NCBI GenBank assembly: GCA_902539295.1
Contig: CACBIM010000005.1
Location: 1-64,000, forward strand
Length of the DNA stretch: 64,000 nt
Direction of reading: 5' to 3'
From: an uncultured SAR116 cluster alpha proteobacterium
Lineage (GTDB): Bacteria; Pseudomonadota; Alphaproteobacteria; Puniceispirillales; GCA-002684695
Position numbers and translations under genes: made by a program. The notes below the pieces were generated by a model. That model did no database searches. It saw nothing but the letters and a program-made list of their open reading frames with translations, and was not told the origin of the DNA. Below, piece after piece: positions 1 to 7,923 of this stretch (position 1 is its first letter; each line of letters starts with the position of its first letter).

Positions 1-651
1 AATCCTGATAGGCTAGAATTTTTAATTGCTCAATCTGCCGAAAACCTTGAAAATGTGAATGAGCTCCCTGATAAAGTTAATTACATTGGGAATTGTCAGG
101 AAACATCAAAAATTTTTAATGATTATTTTCTTAAGAATCCTAAAAGTGTTGGTATTCTAGAAACCCTATATAATGCTGAAATGTCAGGCCTAATGACACA
201 AATTATTTTTAAAAAAGCAGGTTCACCTTACGCACCACAAGCATGGACTCCACATCAAGATAATTCTTATGTTAAGAATGAGAAAGGTCTATACGTAACA
301 ACCAATTTTTTTCTTCAAGAAGCAAATGAAGAAAATGGAACATTGTACGTATATCCTGGTTCTCATAAACATGGCATATTTGATGCAGAAGACAGACCAA
401 GTTATCGAGAATCTAAAGGTAACAATCCTGGTCGCACAATCTCTGATGAAATACTTAATAAATTTGAAAAGGTGCATATAAATTTTAAAAAAGGTTCAAT
501 GCTTGTCTTACATGGAAATTGTATTCATGGATCAAGACCAAATATTTCAAAAAATAAAGATAGACCAATTGTAATGGCTACATACGTTCCAAAAGGAGAA
601 TATTTTACAACTGGTTTTAATGCTCAAAGAAAAGAAATACCCTTACACTAG
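1..651 (+). CDS. Phytanoyl-CoA dioxygenase (PhyH) family hydroxylase, 5' end outside window
   Basis: The reading frame is open from base 1, so the gene begins upstream; 216 residues are visible before the TAG stop. A GTG at 55 is in frame, but coding similarity continues above it, so I do not take it as the start. The visible part has the Fe(II)/2-oxoglutarate ligands expected in PhyH proteins: an H-x-D in PHQDNSY (around nt 253-273), a distal His in GNCIHGSRP (nt 514-540), and a following Arg (KDRP) for 2-oxoglutarate. PhyH proteins in surface-glycan regions often hydroxylate small metabolites or sugars, but no substrate can be read here. It lies upstream of the heptose operon on the same strand, with an 88-base gap holding a promoter-like sequence, so it is probably transcribed separately. 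Confidence 0.8.
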   Translation, partial: NPDRLEFLIAQSAENLENVNELPDKVNYIGNCQETSKIFNDYFLKNPKSVGILETLYNAEMSGLMTQIIFKKAGSPYAPQAWTPHQDNSYVKNEKGLYVTTNFFLQEANEENGTLYVYPGSHKHGIFDAEDRPSYRESKGNNPGRTISDEILNKFEKVHINFKKGSMLVLHGNCIHGSRPNISKNKDRPIVMATYVPKGEYFTTGFNAQRKEIPLH

Positions 652-700
652 TTCAATTTTATTAAATTTTTATTTAAATTAAAGTTTTAAAACCAATTCT

Positions 701-729
701 TTGTTAAACATTTAAATGTTAATTATAAT
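701..729 (+). promoter_or_regulatory. Predicted sigma-70-type promoter of the heptose operon
   Basis: TTGTTA at 701-706 and TATAAT at 724-729 are separated by exactly 17 bases, close to the bacterial consensus. Transcription would start about 4-6 bases before the ATG at 740, giving a leaderless or nearly leaderless message. A 14-base perfect palindrome fills most of the spacer. It is a prediction only, but it sits in the correct place at the head of a tight seven-gene plus-strand run. Confidence 0.55.
707..720. repeat. 14-bp perfect palindrome in promoter spacer
   Basis: AACATTTAAATGTT is identical to its reverse complement and lies between the -35 and -10 hexamers of the predicted promoter at 701-729. 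Palindromes of this length arise by chance several times in 64 kb of such AT-rich DNA. Only its position suggests a possible operator. Confidence 0.35.
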
Positions 730-739
730 TGTGAATTAA

Positions 740-1792
740 ATGGTAAAGGTTTCGATATTAATACCTACAATGAATAGGCCTGAATTTGTAGTTAGGCTTT
801 TAGAATACTATTATTTGGTTAAAAGCAAGCATCCTATTTACATAGGTGATGCCAGTAATTCTATAAACAAAAATAAGCTCTTAGAAAAAATAAATACATA
901 TAAAAGTGTACTTGATGTAAATTATTTTCATTGGCCAAATTTTAATGACTTAGAAACGCTTGACGAACTAGTTAAGCAATCAAAAGAAGATTACTGTGCA
1001 TACATTGGTGATGATGATTTTTTAATTCCTAATTCTTTGGAAATATGTGCAAATTTTTTGGAAAAAAATCTTGATTACAGAACTGCTCAAGGCAAAGCTA
1101 TGATTTTTCACTTTAAAGAGACTGGTCCATATGGGAAGACTTTTTTTTCAGGTGAATATTGGAAAAATAATAGCATTGAAAATGATAAAAGTTCTGAAAG
1201 GTTTTTAGAGTTTGGAAAAAATTATTGGACACCAGTTTTTTCCGTTAAAAGAAGAAACGAATTCTTAAAAGATCTGGAATTTTATGGCAATATGCCTGAT
1301 AAAAACTTTGGTGAATTAATTTCAAACTTTACCTTTATCTCAAGGGGAAAATCTAAATTTTTAGACTGTTTATATTTAATACGCCAAGGTCACAATGAGA
1401 GGTATCTAATGAAAAGTGGAACAAATTGGATCAAATCTCCTAATTGGAATAGAAGTCTCCAAATCTGTATTAAATCATTAAGCTCTATTATATCAAAAGA
1501 AGACCTAATTAGTTACAAAAAAGCAAATTACATTGTAAATAAAGTTTTTGATGATATTATTGTAAGAAGTATAAAAAAAGATGATAAAAGTGAAAACTTT
1601 TTTAATAAAGCAAAAAATTTATTTAAAAATCATGTACTATTTTCAGATTTACTCATTAGTTTATATAGAAATTTACAAGCTTTTTTATTCCCAAAAAAAT
1701 TTGAAATGTCGCATTTGAGAATATTAAAAAAAAATTCCAAATATTATAAAGATTTCAAACCCATTTATAAAGTTATTACAAACAAATTTTAA
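740..1792 (+). CDS. Family 2-like glycosyltransferase
   Basis: A 350-residue protein with a GT-A (GT2) N-terminus: the VSILIPTMNRPEF opening (residues 4-16) and an acidic metal/nucleotide-sugar motif GDDDF (Asp91-93). The pattern resembles the longer, divergent GT2 group of polysaccharide clusters. The C-terminal third is basic, with no obvious membrane span. It presumably transfers one sugar of the surface glycan; donor and acceptor are unknown. It is first in the heptose operon and is followed after 15 bases by the epimerase. Start at ATG 740, which fits the predicted promoter just upstream; no clear Shine-Dalgarno is visible, as expected if the message is leaderless. Confidence 0.8.
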   Translation: MVKVSILIPTMNRPEFVVRLLEYYYLVKSKHPIYIGDASNSINKNKLLEKINTYKSVLDVNYFHWPNFNDLETLDELVKQSKEDYCAYIGDDDFLIPNSLEICANFLEKNLDYRTAQGKAMIFHFKETGPYGKTFFSGEYWKNNSIENDKSSERFLEFGKNYWTPVFSVKRRNEFLKDLEFYGNMPDKNFGELISNFTFISRGKSKFLDCLYLIRQGHNERYLMKSGTNWIKSPNWNRSLQICIKSLSSIISKEDLISYKKANYIVNKVFDDIIVRSIKKDDKSENFFNKAKNLFKNHVLFSDLLISLYRNLQAFLFPKKFEMSHLRILKKNSKYYKDFKPIYKVITNKF

Positions 1793-1807
1793 ATTATAAG
1801 GAATAAA

Positions 1808-2740
1808 ATGAAAATATTAGTGACAGGAGGTGCGGGCTATATAGGCTCTATATTAGTGCCGGAACTTCTAAAAAGAAACTACGAAGTAACTGTGATAGAT
1901 AATTTTTTATTTGGCCAGCAATCATTATTAGAGTGTTGTATTAATAAAAATTTAAAAATTTTAAGGGATGATGTCAGAAACCAAAACCTTCTTCAAGATG
2001 AAATAAGTAAATCAGATTGTATCATTCCCTTAGCTTGCCTAACTGGTGCTCCATTGTGCTCGAAGGATCCAGTTGGAGCTCAACAAATAAATTTTGATCA
2101 AATTAAATTTATTGCTGATAGAAAATCAAAAGATCAAATGCTCATTTTTCCTTGTACCAATTCTGGATATGGCGTTGGTGAGGAAGGTGTATTTTGTGAT
2201 GAAAATACACCAATGAGACCTGTTTCTCTTTACGGTAAATTGAAAGTTGAAATAGACAAATATTTGTTAGACTTGGGTGAAAGCGTAACATTTAGATTTG
2301 CAACAATATTTGGTGCAAGCCCAAGAATGAGACTAGACTTGTTGGTTAATGATTTTACGTACAGAGCTTTAATTGATAGGACTGTAGTTTTATTTGAAGC
2401 AAATTTTAAAAGAAATTACCTTCATGTAAGAGATGCATCTAACGCTTTTCTTCATACAATTGACAATTATTCAAAAATGGTTGGTGAGCCATTTAATGTT
2501 GGCTTATCTGATGCCAATTTAAGTAAGAAAGAGCTTTGTGAAAGCATAAAAAAAGAAATTCCAGAATTTCAGTATGTGATTTCTGAAATTGGAAAAGATC
2601 CTGATCAAAGAAACTACATAGTTTCTAACGATAAAATTGAATTAACTGGTTTTAAAACAAAGGTGACATTAAGCGATGGGATTAGAGAACTAAAAAAAGC
2701 TTTTCAAGTTATCCGTCGAAATCAGTATTCGAATATTTAG
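1808..2740 (+). CDS. NAD-dependent sugar epimerase/dehydratase (extended SDR)
   Basis: A 310-residue extended short-chain dehydrogenase. The NAD-binding Rossmann motif is TGGAGYIGS (residues 6-14). The active site shows PCTNSGYG followed by a YGKLK Tyr/Lys pair. A good ribosome site (AAGGA, 6 bases before ATG) supports the start. It precedes hddA by 2 bases, so it is translationally linked to the GDP-heptose genes. It may be a GDP-heptose epimerase, reductase or 4,6-dehydratase homologue, as in Campylobacter and Yersinia modified-heptose pathways. The exact reaction cannot be told from sequence alone. Confidence 0.8.
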   Translation: MKILVTGGAGYIGSILVPELLKRNYEVTVIDNFLFGQQSLLECCINKNLKILRDDVRNQNLLQDEISKSDCIIPLACLTGAPLCSKDPVGAQQINFDQIKFIADRKSKDQMLIFPCTNSGYGVGEEGVFCDENTPMRPVSLYGKLKVEIDKYLLDLGESVTFRFATIFGASPRMRLDLLVNDFTYRALIDRTVVLFEANFKRNYLHVRDASNAFLHTIDNYSKMVGEPFNVGLSDANLSKKELCESIKKEIPEFQYVISEIGKDPDQRNYIVSNDKIELTGFKTKVTLSDGIRELKKAFQVIRRNQYSNI

Positions 2741-2742
2741 TA

Positions 2743-3759
2743 ATGATAATTTCAAGAACTCCATATAGACTATCTTTTTTCGGTGGAGGGACTGACTATA
2801 ACTCGTGGTATGAAACAAATGGGGGGTTAGTCCTTGCAGTTGGTCTTGCTCATTATTGTTACATAACTGTTAGAGAATTACCCCCTTTTTTTGAACATAA
2901 GCACAGAATTGTTTATTCAAAAATGGAACATGTTCAAAATGTTAATGAAATTGATCATCCTTCAGTTCGAGCATGTTTAGAATATAAAAATATTTTAAAA
3001 GGGCTTGAAATTCACTATGACGGTGATCTACCAGCAAGGTCGGGGATTGGTTCAAGTTCATCATTTACAGTTGGTCTCTTAAATTCTTTAGCTTGTTTTA
3101 AAGGAGAAGAATTTTCAAAGATTGAAATAGCTAAGCAGGCCATTCATATTGAACAAAACGAACTATCTGAGTATGTTGGGGTTCAAGACCAAATAATGGC
3201 CGCAAATGGTGGATTTCAAGAAATTAATTTAAATAAAAATGAACCATGGAAAATTTTAAAAATGAATCTTTCAAAGGATTATCTTAAAGAACTTGAAAGT
3301 TATATACTTTTTGGTTTTAGCGGTATCTCAAGATTAGCAGATAAGCATGCTAAAAGAAAAATTGAAAATATTGATAATAAAAAAACAGACCTTCAACTTC
3401 ATAGAATTTTAGATATTGCAAAAGAGGCAAGAAATCTTTTTGTAAAAAATGAAGATTTTAAAAAAATAGGAATGTTACTGAATAAAAGTTGGATAGAGAA
3501 AAAAAGCTTAGCTAGCGGTGTTTCAAACGATTATATTGATGAGATTTATGATGTTGCAATTTCTAATGGAGCATTTGGAGGAAAACTAATGGGTGCTGGG
3601 GGTGGTGGTTTTTTCTTCTTTATTGCACCTCCAAAACTTCATAAAAAAATTAAAAAAAGTTTATCTAAAATTAAAGTTTGGGTTCCATTTAAAATTGATC
3701 ACGAAGGAACTCAAATCATTTTCAGGAATGGTCAAAATGAAATTTACAAATCAAATTAA
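2743..3759 (+). CDS. hddA: D-glycero-alpha-D-manno-heptose 7-phosphate kinase (GHMP family)
   Basis: A 338-residue GHMP kinase. It opens with RTPYRLSFFGGGTDY (residues 5-19), typical of HddA, and carries the GHMP ATP loop PARSGIGSSSS (97-107) and a C-terminal glycine-rich LMGAGGGG motif. HddA phosphorylates D,D-heptose 7-phosphate at C1 to the alpha-1,7-bisphosphate, the second step to GDP-D-glycero-alpha-D-manno-heptose. gmhA follows with a 23-base overlap and hddC lies two genes later. The GmhB-type phosphatase needed between HddA and HddC is not here, but a candidate sits at 50587-51069. Length and motifs match the family. Confidence 0.9.
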   Translation: MIISRTPYRLSFFGGGTDYNSWYETNGGLVLAVGLAHYCYITVRELPPFFEHKHRIVYSKMEHVQNVNEIDHPSVRACLEYKNILKGLEIHYDGDLPARSGIGSSSSFTVGLLNSLACFKGEEFSKIEIAKQAIHIEQNELSEYVGVQDQIMAANGGFQEINLNKNEPWKILKMNLSKDYLKELESYILFGFSGISRLADKHAKRKIENIDNKKTDLQLHRILDIAKEARNLFVKNEDFKKIGMLLNKSWIEKKSLASGVSNDYIDEIYDVAISNGAFGGKLMGAGGGGFFFFIAPPKLHKKIKKSLSKIKVWVPFKIDHEGTQIIFRNGQNEIYKSN

Positions 3760-4303
3760 AGAACTAGAAAGTAGTCTTAATAAGTTATTAGAAGATGAAG
3801 TTATTGAGCAAAAAATCAATAGCTCTATAAAACTTTTTTGTTCTGCAATTAAAGCTGAACTTCCAATTCTTGTTTTTGGGAATGGAGGATCGGCATCAGA
3901 TGCTCTTCATATTACGGGAGAACTCGTCGGGAGGTTCTTGAAAGAAAGAAACCCTGTTAATATAATATGTTTAAATTCAAATACATCTATTATTACTGCA
4001 TGGGCAAATGATTATGATTATGAGACGATTTTTGAAAGGCAAGTAAAAGCACATGCAAAACAAGGGGGAATCTGTTGGGGTATTTCAACAAGTGGAAACT
4101 CATCTAATGTCATACGGGCTTTTCGAGTTGCAAAAGAGTTAAAAATGAAAACAATTGGTTTAACAGGAAATAATGGGGGTAAATTGAGAGAATTTTCAGA
4201 TATTCTAATAAATGTACCGTCCAGTTCTACTCCTAGAATCCAAGAGTTACATTTACCAATATATCATTATATTTGTGAGCAAATAGAAGAAAACTTAATT
4301 TAA
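3737..4303 (+). CDS. gmhA: Phosphoheptose isomerase (SIS domain)
   Basis: A 188-residue SIS-domain protein. It carries the sugar-binding GNGGSASDA loop, the catalytic Glu in ITGELVGRF, an ISTSGNSSNV loop and the QELHLPIYH motif with the conserved His. GmhA converts sedoheptulose 7-phosphate to D-glycero-D-manno-heptose 7-phosphate, the substrate of HddA encoded just upstream. The frame is open from 3593, but residues encoded before 3728 look like read-through of hddA in another frame. ATG 3737 is preceded at 9 bases by AGGA (3724-3727) and gives the usual family length. ATG 3728 is possible but touches the ribosome site. The start overlaps the hddA end by 23 bases, suggesting coupling. Confidence 0.9.
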   Translation: MKFTNQIKELESSLNKLLEDEVIEQKINSSIKLFCSAIKAELPILVFGNGGSASDALHITGELVGRFLKERNPVNIICLNSNTSIITAWANDYDYETIFERQVKAHAKQGGICWGISTSGNSSNVIRAFRVAKELKMKTIGLTGNNGGKLREFSDILINVPSSSTPRIQELHLPIYHYICEQIEENLI

Positions 4304-4314
4304 AAGGAATTTTT

Positions 4315-5493
4315 ATGACACTTAATTTACCACTAATGCAAAATAACATCCTTAAAGAAGATCTTGACAGAGTTATAGAACACCTTAACAAACCTGATCC
4401 AAAGTTAACACAGGGAGAAAATGTTAAAATGTTTGAAGAAGAGTGGTCTGAATGGTTAGGTGTTAAATATAGTGTTTTTGTAAACTCAGGATCATCAGCA
4501 AACATGCTTACTCTTGCCGCTCTTAAACTGAAATTTCCAGAAGGCGGAGAGGTAATTGTTCCTCCACTCACTTGGGTTTCAGACATTGCCTCAGTTTTAC
4601 AATTAGGCTTTAATCCAGTTTTTGTAGACATTGATCCATATCATTTGGGGATGGATAATGAACAAATAATAAAAAAAATTAATAAAAATACTCGCGCAGT
4701 TTTTCTTACACATGTTCAAGGATTTAATGCTTTAACTGATAAATTACTAAATGAATTGCATAATAGAAATATAGTCTTAATCGAAGATGTATGTGAATCT
4801 CATGGTGCAACACATAATAATAAAAAACTTGGTTCTTTTGGATGGGCATCAAATTTTTCCTTTTATTATGCACACCACCTTAGCACCATAGAAGGAGGAA
4901 TGATTTGTACAAATGATGAAGAATTATATCAAACATTTAGAATGTTACGTTCCCATGGCCTTGTAAGAGAGTCTACATCTCAAAAATTTAAAAATAGATA
5001 TATAGAAGAAAACCCTGATTTAAACCCTCAATTTATTTTTTCATTTCCAGCTTATAATGTAAGAAATACTGAAATAGGAGGTATTATAGGAAGAAGTCAA
5101 TTAAAATCATTAGATTCTAATAACATTAAAAGAAATCAAAATAATAGTTACTTTTTGTCAAACATTAATGATCGAATTTTTCAGACAAAGTTTAGATTAG
5201 AGGGGAGTAGTAACTACGCCTTTAACCTTATTACTAAAAATGCTGATTTTGAATATACTAATAGATTAATTGGCAGGTTAACTGAAGAAAATATTGAGTT
5301 TAGAAGGGGCAGTGCCGGTGGAGGAAATCAATTAAGGCAACCATACTTAAGAAAATTATTTGGTGATATATATGAAAACTTCCCAAATGTTGAACACATT
5401 CATTTTCACGGGTTTTACATTGGAAATTACCCTAGTTTAGAAAAAAGTAAAATTATTAAATTGTGTGATATTTTAAATAGTGTAAAAACATAA
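4315..5493 (+). CDS. ColD-like PLP/PMP-dependent sugar 3-dehydratase (DegT/DnrJ/EryC1/StrS fold)
   Basis: A 392-residue DegT-family fold with the PLP-binding Asp in LIEDVCESHG (Asp158). At the position of the aldimine Lys this protein reads FYYAHHLSTIEGG, with His187 instead of Lys. In this superfamily that change marks PMP-dependent 3-dehydratases such as ColD and E1/RfbH rather than aminotransferases. The cysteine-rich iron-sulfur motif of E1 is absent (the RSHGLVRE stretch has no Cys), so ColD is the better model. ColD removes the 3-hydroxyl of GDP-4-keto-6-deoxymannose. The gene lies between gmhA and hddC, so the substrate may be a GDP-4-keto-heptose; the gmd product (48396-49493) is an alternative. 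A Shine-Dalgarno AAGGA precedes the ATG. Confidence 0.75.
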   Translation: MTLNLPLMQNNILKEDLDRVIEHLNKPDPKLTQGENVKMFEEEWSEWLGVKYSVFVNSGSSANMLTLAALKLKFPEGGEVIVPPLTWVSDIASVLQLGFNPVFVDIDPYHLGMDNEQIIKKINKNTRAVFLTHVQGFNALTDKLLNELHNRNIVLIEDVCESHGATHNNKKLGSFGWASNFSFYYAHHLSTIEGGMICTNDEELYQTFRMLRSHGLVRESTSQKFKNRYIEENPDLNPQFIFSFPAYNVRNTEIGGIIGRSQLKSLDSNNIKRNQNNSYFLSNINDRIFQTKFRLEGSSNYAFNLITKNADFEYTNRLIGRLTEENIEFRRGSAGGGNQLRQPYLRKLFGDIYENFPNVEHIHFHGFYIGNYPSLEKSKIIKLCDILNSVKT

Positions 5494-5501
5494 TTAATAT
5501 T

Positions 5502-6194
5502 ATGAGTAAAATGAATGTATTAATTCTTTGTGGAGGACTAGGCACACGATTTAGATCTATATCAAAAAAAATACCAAAAGCTTTAGCTATAGTATCCAAT
5601 AAACCAATTCTAGATTGGCTTTTAATGATTTTAAAAAAGCAAGGATTTAATAAAGTTATTTTAGCAACAGGTTTTAAAGGTGAATTAATCGATAATCATA
5701 TTAAGAACCACTGGAAAAACTCTTGTATTATATCTAGAGAAAATGAGCCTTTAGGAACTGGAGGAGCTATAAAAAATGCTTTTAAATATATATCTAGTGA
5801 AAAAATACTTATTTTGAATGGTGATACCTTGATCAATTATAACTTTTCCAATTTAATTGATTTTCATGAAGGTTATAATGCTGAAATCTCCATATTGTTG
5901 AGTTCAATAACTAATGGGCTTGATTATGGAAATATACTTATTGATAAAAACAATAATATTATTGACTTTAAGGAGAAAGGTAATGTTAAAAAAAACATGT
6001 TTGTCAATTCAGGCGTATATTGTGTTAATACAAGATTGATATTTGAATTTCCTAATAAGAAATCTTTTTCTTTTGAAAAAGACATTTTAGAAAAATGGAC
6101 TTTAATTAAAAAAATAAAAGGAAAAGTTGTTAAAGAAAATTTTATTGATATTGGCACCCCTGAAAGATTTAATAATGCCACCTTTAAATTATAA
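5502..6194 (+). CDS. hddC: D-glycero-alpha-D-manno-heptose 1-phosphate guanylyltransferase
   Basis: A 230-residue nucleotidyltransferase with the signature LCGGLGTRF (residues 9-17), a following Lys in KIPKAL, and the metal-binding LNGDTLI. Length and motifs match HddC, which joins GTP and D,D-heptose 1-phosphate to GDP-heptose. Together with hddA and gmhA just upstream the assignment is strong. A second in-frame ATG lies 9 bases inside the gene (MSKMN); either start is possible. It is followed after 8 bases by the CBS-nucleotidyltransferase gene. Confidence 0.85.
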   Translation: MSKMNVLILCGGLGTRFRSISKKIPKALAIVSNKPILDWLLMILKKQGFNKVILATGFKGELIDNHIKNHWKNSCIISRENEPLGTGGAIKNAFKYISSEKILILNGDTLINYNFSNLIDFHEGYNAEISILLSSITNGLDYGNILIDKNNNIIDFKEKGNVKKNMFVNSGVYCVNTRLIFEFPNKKSFSFEKDILEKWTLIKKIKGKVVKENFIDIGTPERFNNATFKL

Positions 6195-6202
6195 TTAAAC
6201 AA

Positions 6203-7243
6203 ATGAATAAAATTAGAGATCAAATATTAAAAGAGGATTCATCTATTGAACAAGCTATTAAAGTGCTTAATAAAACTGAAATGGCTATAGTTGTGAATGA
6301 AGTAGGAAAGTTATTAGGTACGATTACAGACAAAGATATAAGAAATGCTCTTTTAAAAAAAGTTAATATTAATACTAAAATTACAAAAATAATGAATAGT
6401 TCACCAACATATTTAGTTGAACCTATTGATACAAAAGAACTAAGAAAGACTAAGAAAAAGTCAAAATATAGTTTTTACCCAGTTGTGGATAGTAATAAAA
6501 TTATAACAAATATTTATTCACTTGAAAAAGTTCAAAAAATAGATAATGACCATATGGTATTTATTATGGCTGGAGGACTAGGAAAAAGATTAGGACCTAT
6601 AACAACAAATCTTCCAAAACCAATGTTAAAAGTTGGAACAAAGCCCGTACTGCAAACTATTGTTGAAAATTACAAGAGGCATAACTTTAAAAAATTCTTT
6701 ATATCAGTCAATCACTTAGCTGATATAATTAAAAATTATTTCCAAGATGGTAGTTTATTTGGGGTTGAAATCAATTACATCGAAGAAAAAAAACCACTTG
6801 GGACAGCTGGTTCACTAAGTTTGATGAGAGAAAATCCCCAAAAGCCTTTTTTTGTTTCAAACGGAGATGTATTAACTAAAGTTAATGTATCTGAAATGCT
6901 AGATTTTCATATTCAAAACAAGGCTTTAATTACTGTTGGTATGACACAATATAAACATCAAATTCCTTACGGGGTTTTTGATGTGGAAGATAAAGGTATT
7001 AAATCATTTAATGAAAAACCAATTAAATCTTTTTTTATTAATGCTGGCATTTATATAATTGATCCAGAAGTATTGGATATTATTCCAAGAAATAAGTTTA
7101 TAAATATGACTGATATAATAAACATGTTTATGAACAAGTCAAAAAATGTTTTAGCATTTCCAATTCATGAATATTGGATTGATATTGGTCAATTAGATCA
7201 TCTCACAAAAGCTGAAAAAGAGTATGAAGAGATTTTTATTTAG
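6203..7243 (+). CDS. ptmE: CBS-domain nucleotidyltransferase, PtmE-like (GDP-glucosamine forming)
   Basis: A 346-residue fusion. Residues 1-115 hold a CBS pair (VNEVGKLLGTITDKDIRNAL is the typical CBS strand-helix) and residues 118-346 a sugar-1-phosphate nucleotidyltransferase (MAGGLGKRLGPITTNLPKP at 122-140, and SNGDVL). This CBS plus NTP-transferase arrangement is that of PtmE in the Campylobacter legionaminic-acid pathway, which makes GDP-glucosamine. The rest of that pathway lies directly downstream on both strands. The stop at 7243 abuts the stop of the convergent methyltransferase gene at 7244, with no intergenic base. Confidence 0.75.
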   Translation: MNKIRDQILKEDSSIEQAIKVLNKTEMAIVVNEVGKLLGTITDKDIRNALLKKVNINTKITKIMNSSPTYLVEPIDTKELRKTKKKSKYSFYPVVDSNKIITNIYSLEKVQKIDNDHMVFIMAGGLGKRLGPITTNLPKPMLKVGTKPVLQTIVENYKRHNFKKFFISVNHLADIIKNYFQDGSLFGVEINYIEEKKPLGTAGSLSLMRENPQKPFFVSNGDVLTKVNVSEMLDFHIQNKALITVGMTQYKHQIPYGVFDVEDKGIKSFNEKPIKSFFINAGIYIIDPEVLDIIPRNKFINMTDIINMFMNKSKNVLAFPIHEYWIDIGQLDHLTKAEKEYEEIFI

Positions 7244-7912
7244 CTATTTATTTTTTGCTTCAATAATCCATTCAGATATTTTTTGTTGTTGGTTCATCAT
7301 TGTTCTTTGAATTTTTTCAATACTTATTAATTCAAAATTATTAGAGTATAATAAGTCTAAATCTTTTTTATCTGTAAATCTTATCAGCCCTTTTTTAAAT
7401 AATGGTCCTTCACTTGGCAAAAAAGAATTTTTATCAATATGTTGTCCAGTTTTATATCCCCATGTGTCTGTAGAGAAGGTTCTTGAATAGAATAAACCGT
7501 CAGTTTTAAGTACTCTTTTAATTTCCAAAATGATTTTTTTTGAATTACTTATTGAGTTGCAACTTAAGCACTCATTATCTATTACTAGATCAAATTTTTT
7601 ATTTTCATATGGTAATTTGTTTATATCTCCTACAGTAAGTTCACCATTCCAGCCAGGCACTTCATCATCAAGACGGGTTTTGCAATTTTTTATAGCTGTG
7701 TTAGATCCATCAATGCCGAATATTGTAAAACCTTCTCTAGCACAATACCAAAGATTAGCTCCAGGTCCACAACCTACTTCTAAAATGGTTATTTCATTTG
7801 CGTTGGACCTGGAATAAAAATTTTTAGCAACGAACCGTATTAATTCTTCACCAGGATATTTTCCCCATTCATTGTTTTTAAAAATTTTTTCCCAAATTTT
7901 ATCAAAAGACAT
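7244..7912 (-). CDS. Class I SAM-dependent methyltransferase, legionaminic operon
   Basis: A 222-residue methyltransferase with motif I LEVGCGPGAN (residues 44-53), an acidic end of strand 2 (FGIDGS) and motif IV DLVIDNECL. It is last in the minus-strand legionaminic-acid operon. In Campylobacter flagellar glycosylation a methyltransferase (PtmH) N-methylates the acetimidoyl group of legionaminic acid, and the matching amidotransferase set lies at 19791-22484 here. That role is an inference from context; other O- or N-methylations are possible. It starts 11 bases after the preceding acetyltransferase-like gene ends. Confidence 0.75.
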   Translation of the reverse strand: MSFDKIWEKIFKNNEWGKYPGEELIRFVAKNFYSRSNANEITILEVGCGPGANLWYCAREGFTIFGIDGSNTAIKNCKTRLDDEVPGWNGELTVGDINKLPYENKKFDLVIDNECLSCNSISNSKKIILEIKRVLKTDGLFYSRTFSTDTWGYKTGQHIDKNSFLPSEGPLFKKGLIRFTDKKDLDLLYSNNFELISIEKIQRTMMNQQQKISEWIIEAKNK

Positions 7913-7923
7913 TTTTAATCCCT

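Noticed and set aside
54..60. GTG at 55 as the start of the PhyH gene
   Set aside because: The frame is open to base 1 with protein-like sequence, and the family needs a longer N-terminus; the gene is cut by the window edge.
3593..3736. Upstream extension of the gmhA frame
   Set aside because: The residues encoded before ATG 3737 are an out-of-frame reading of hddA and do not look like the GmhA N-terminus; AGGA supports ATG 3737.
4233..4631. 132-residue minus-strand open frame
   Set aside because: It is antisense to the end of gmhA and the start of the ColD-like gene, both strongly supported.
4315..5493. Call as an ordinary DegT aminotransferase
   Set aside because: The Schiff-base Lys is replaced by His187, so PMP-dependent dehydration is the better reading.
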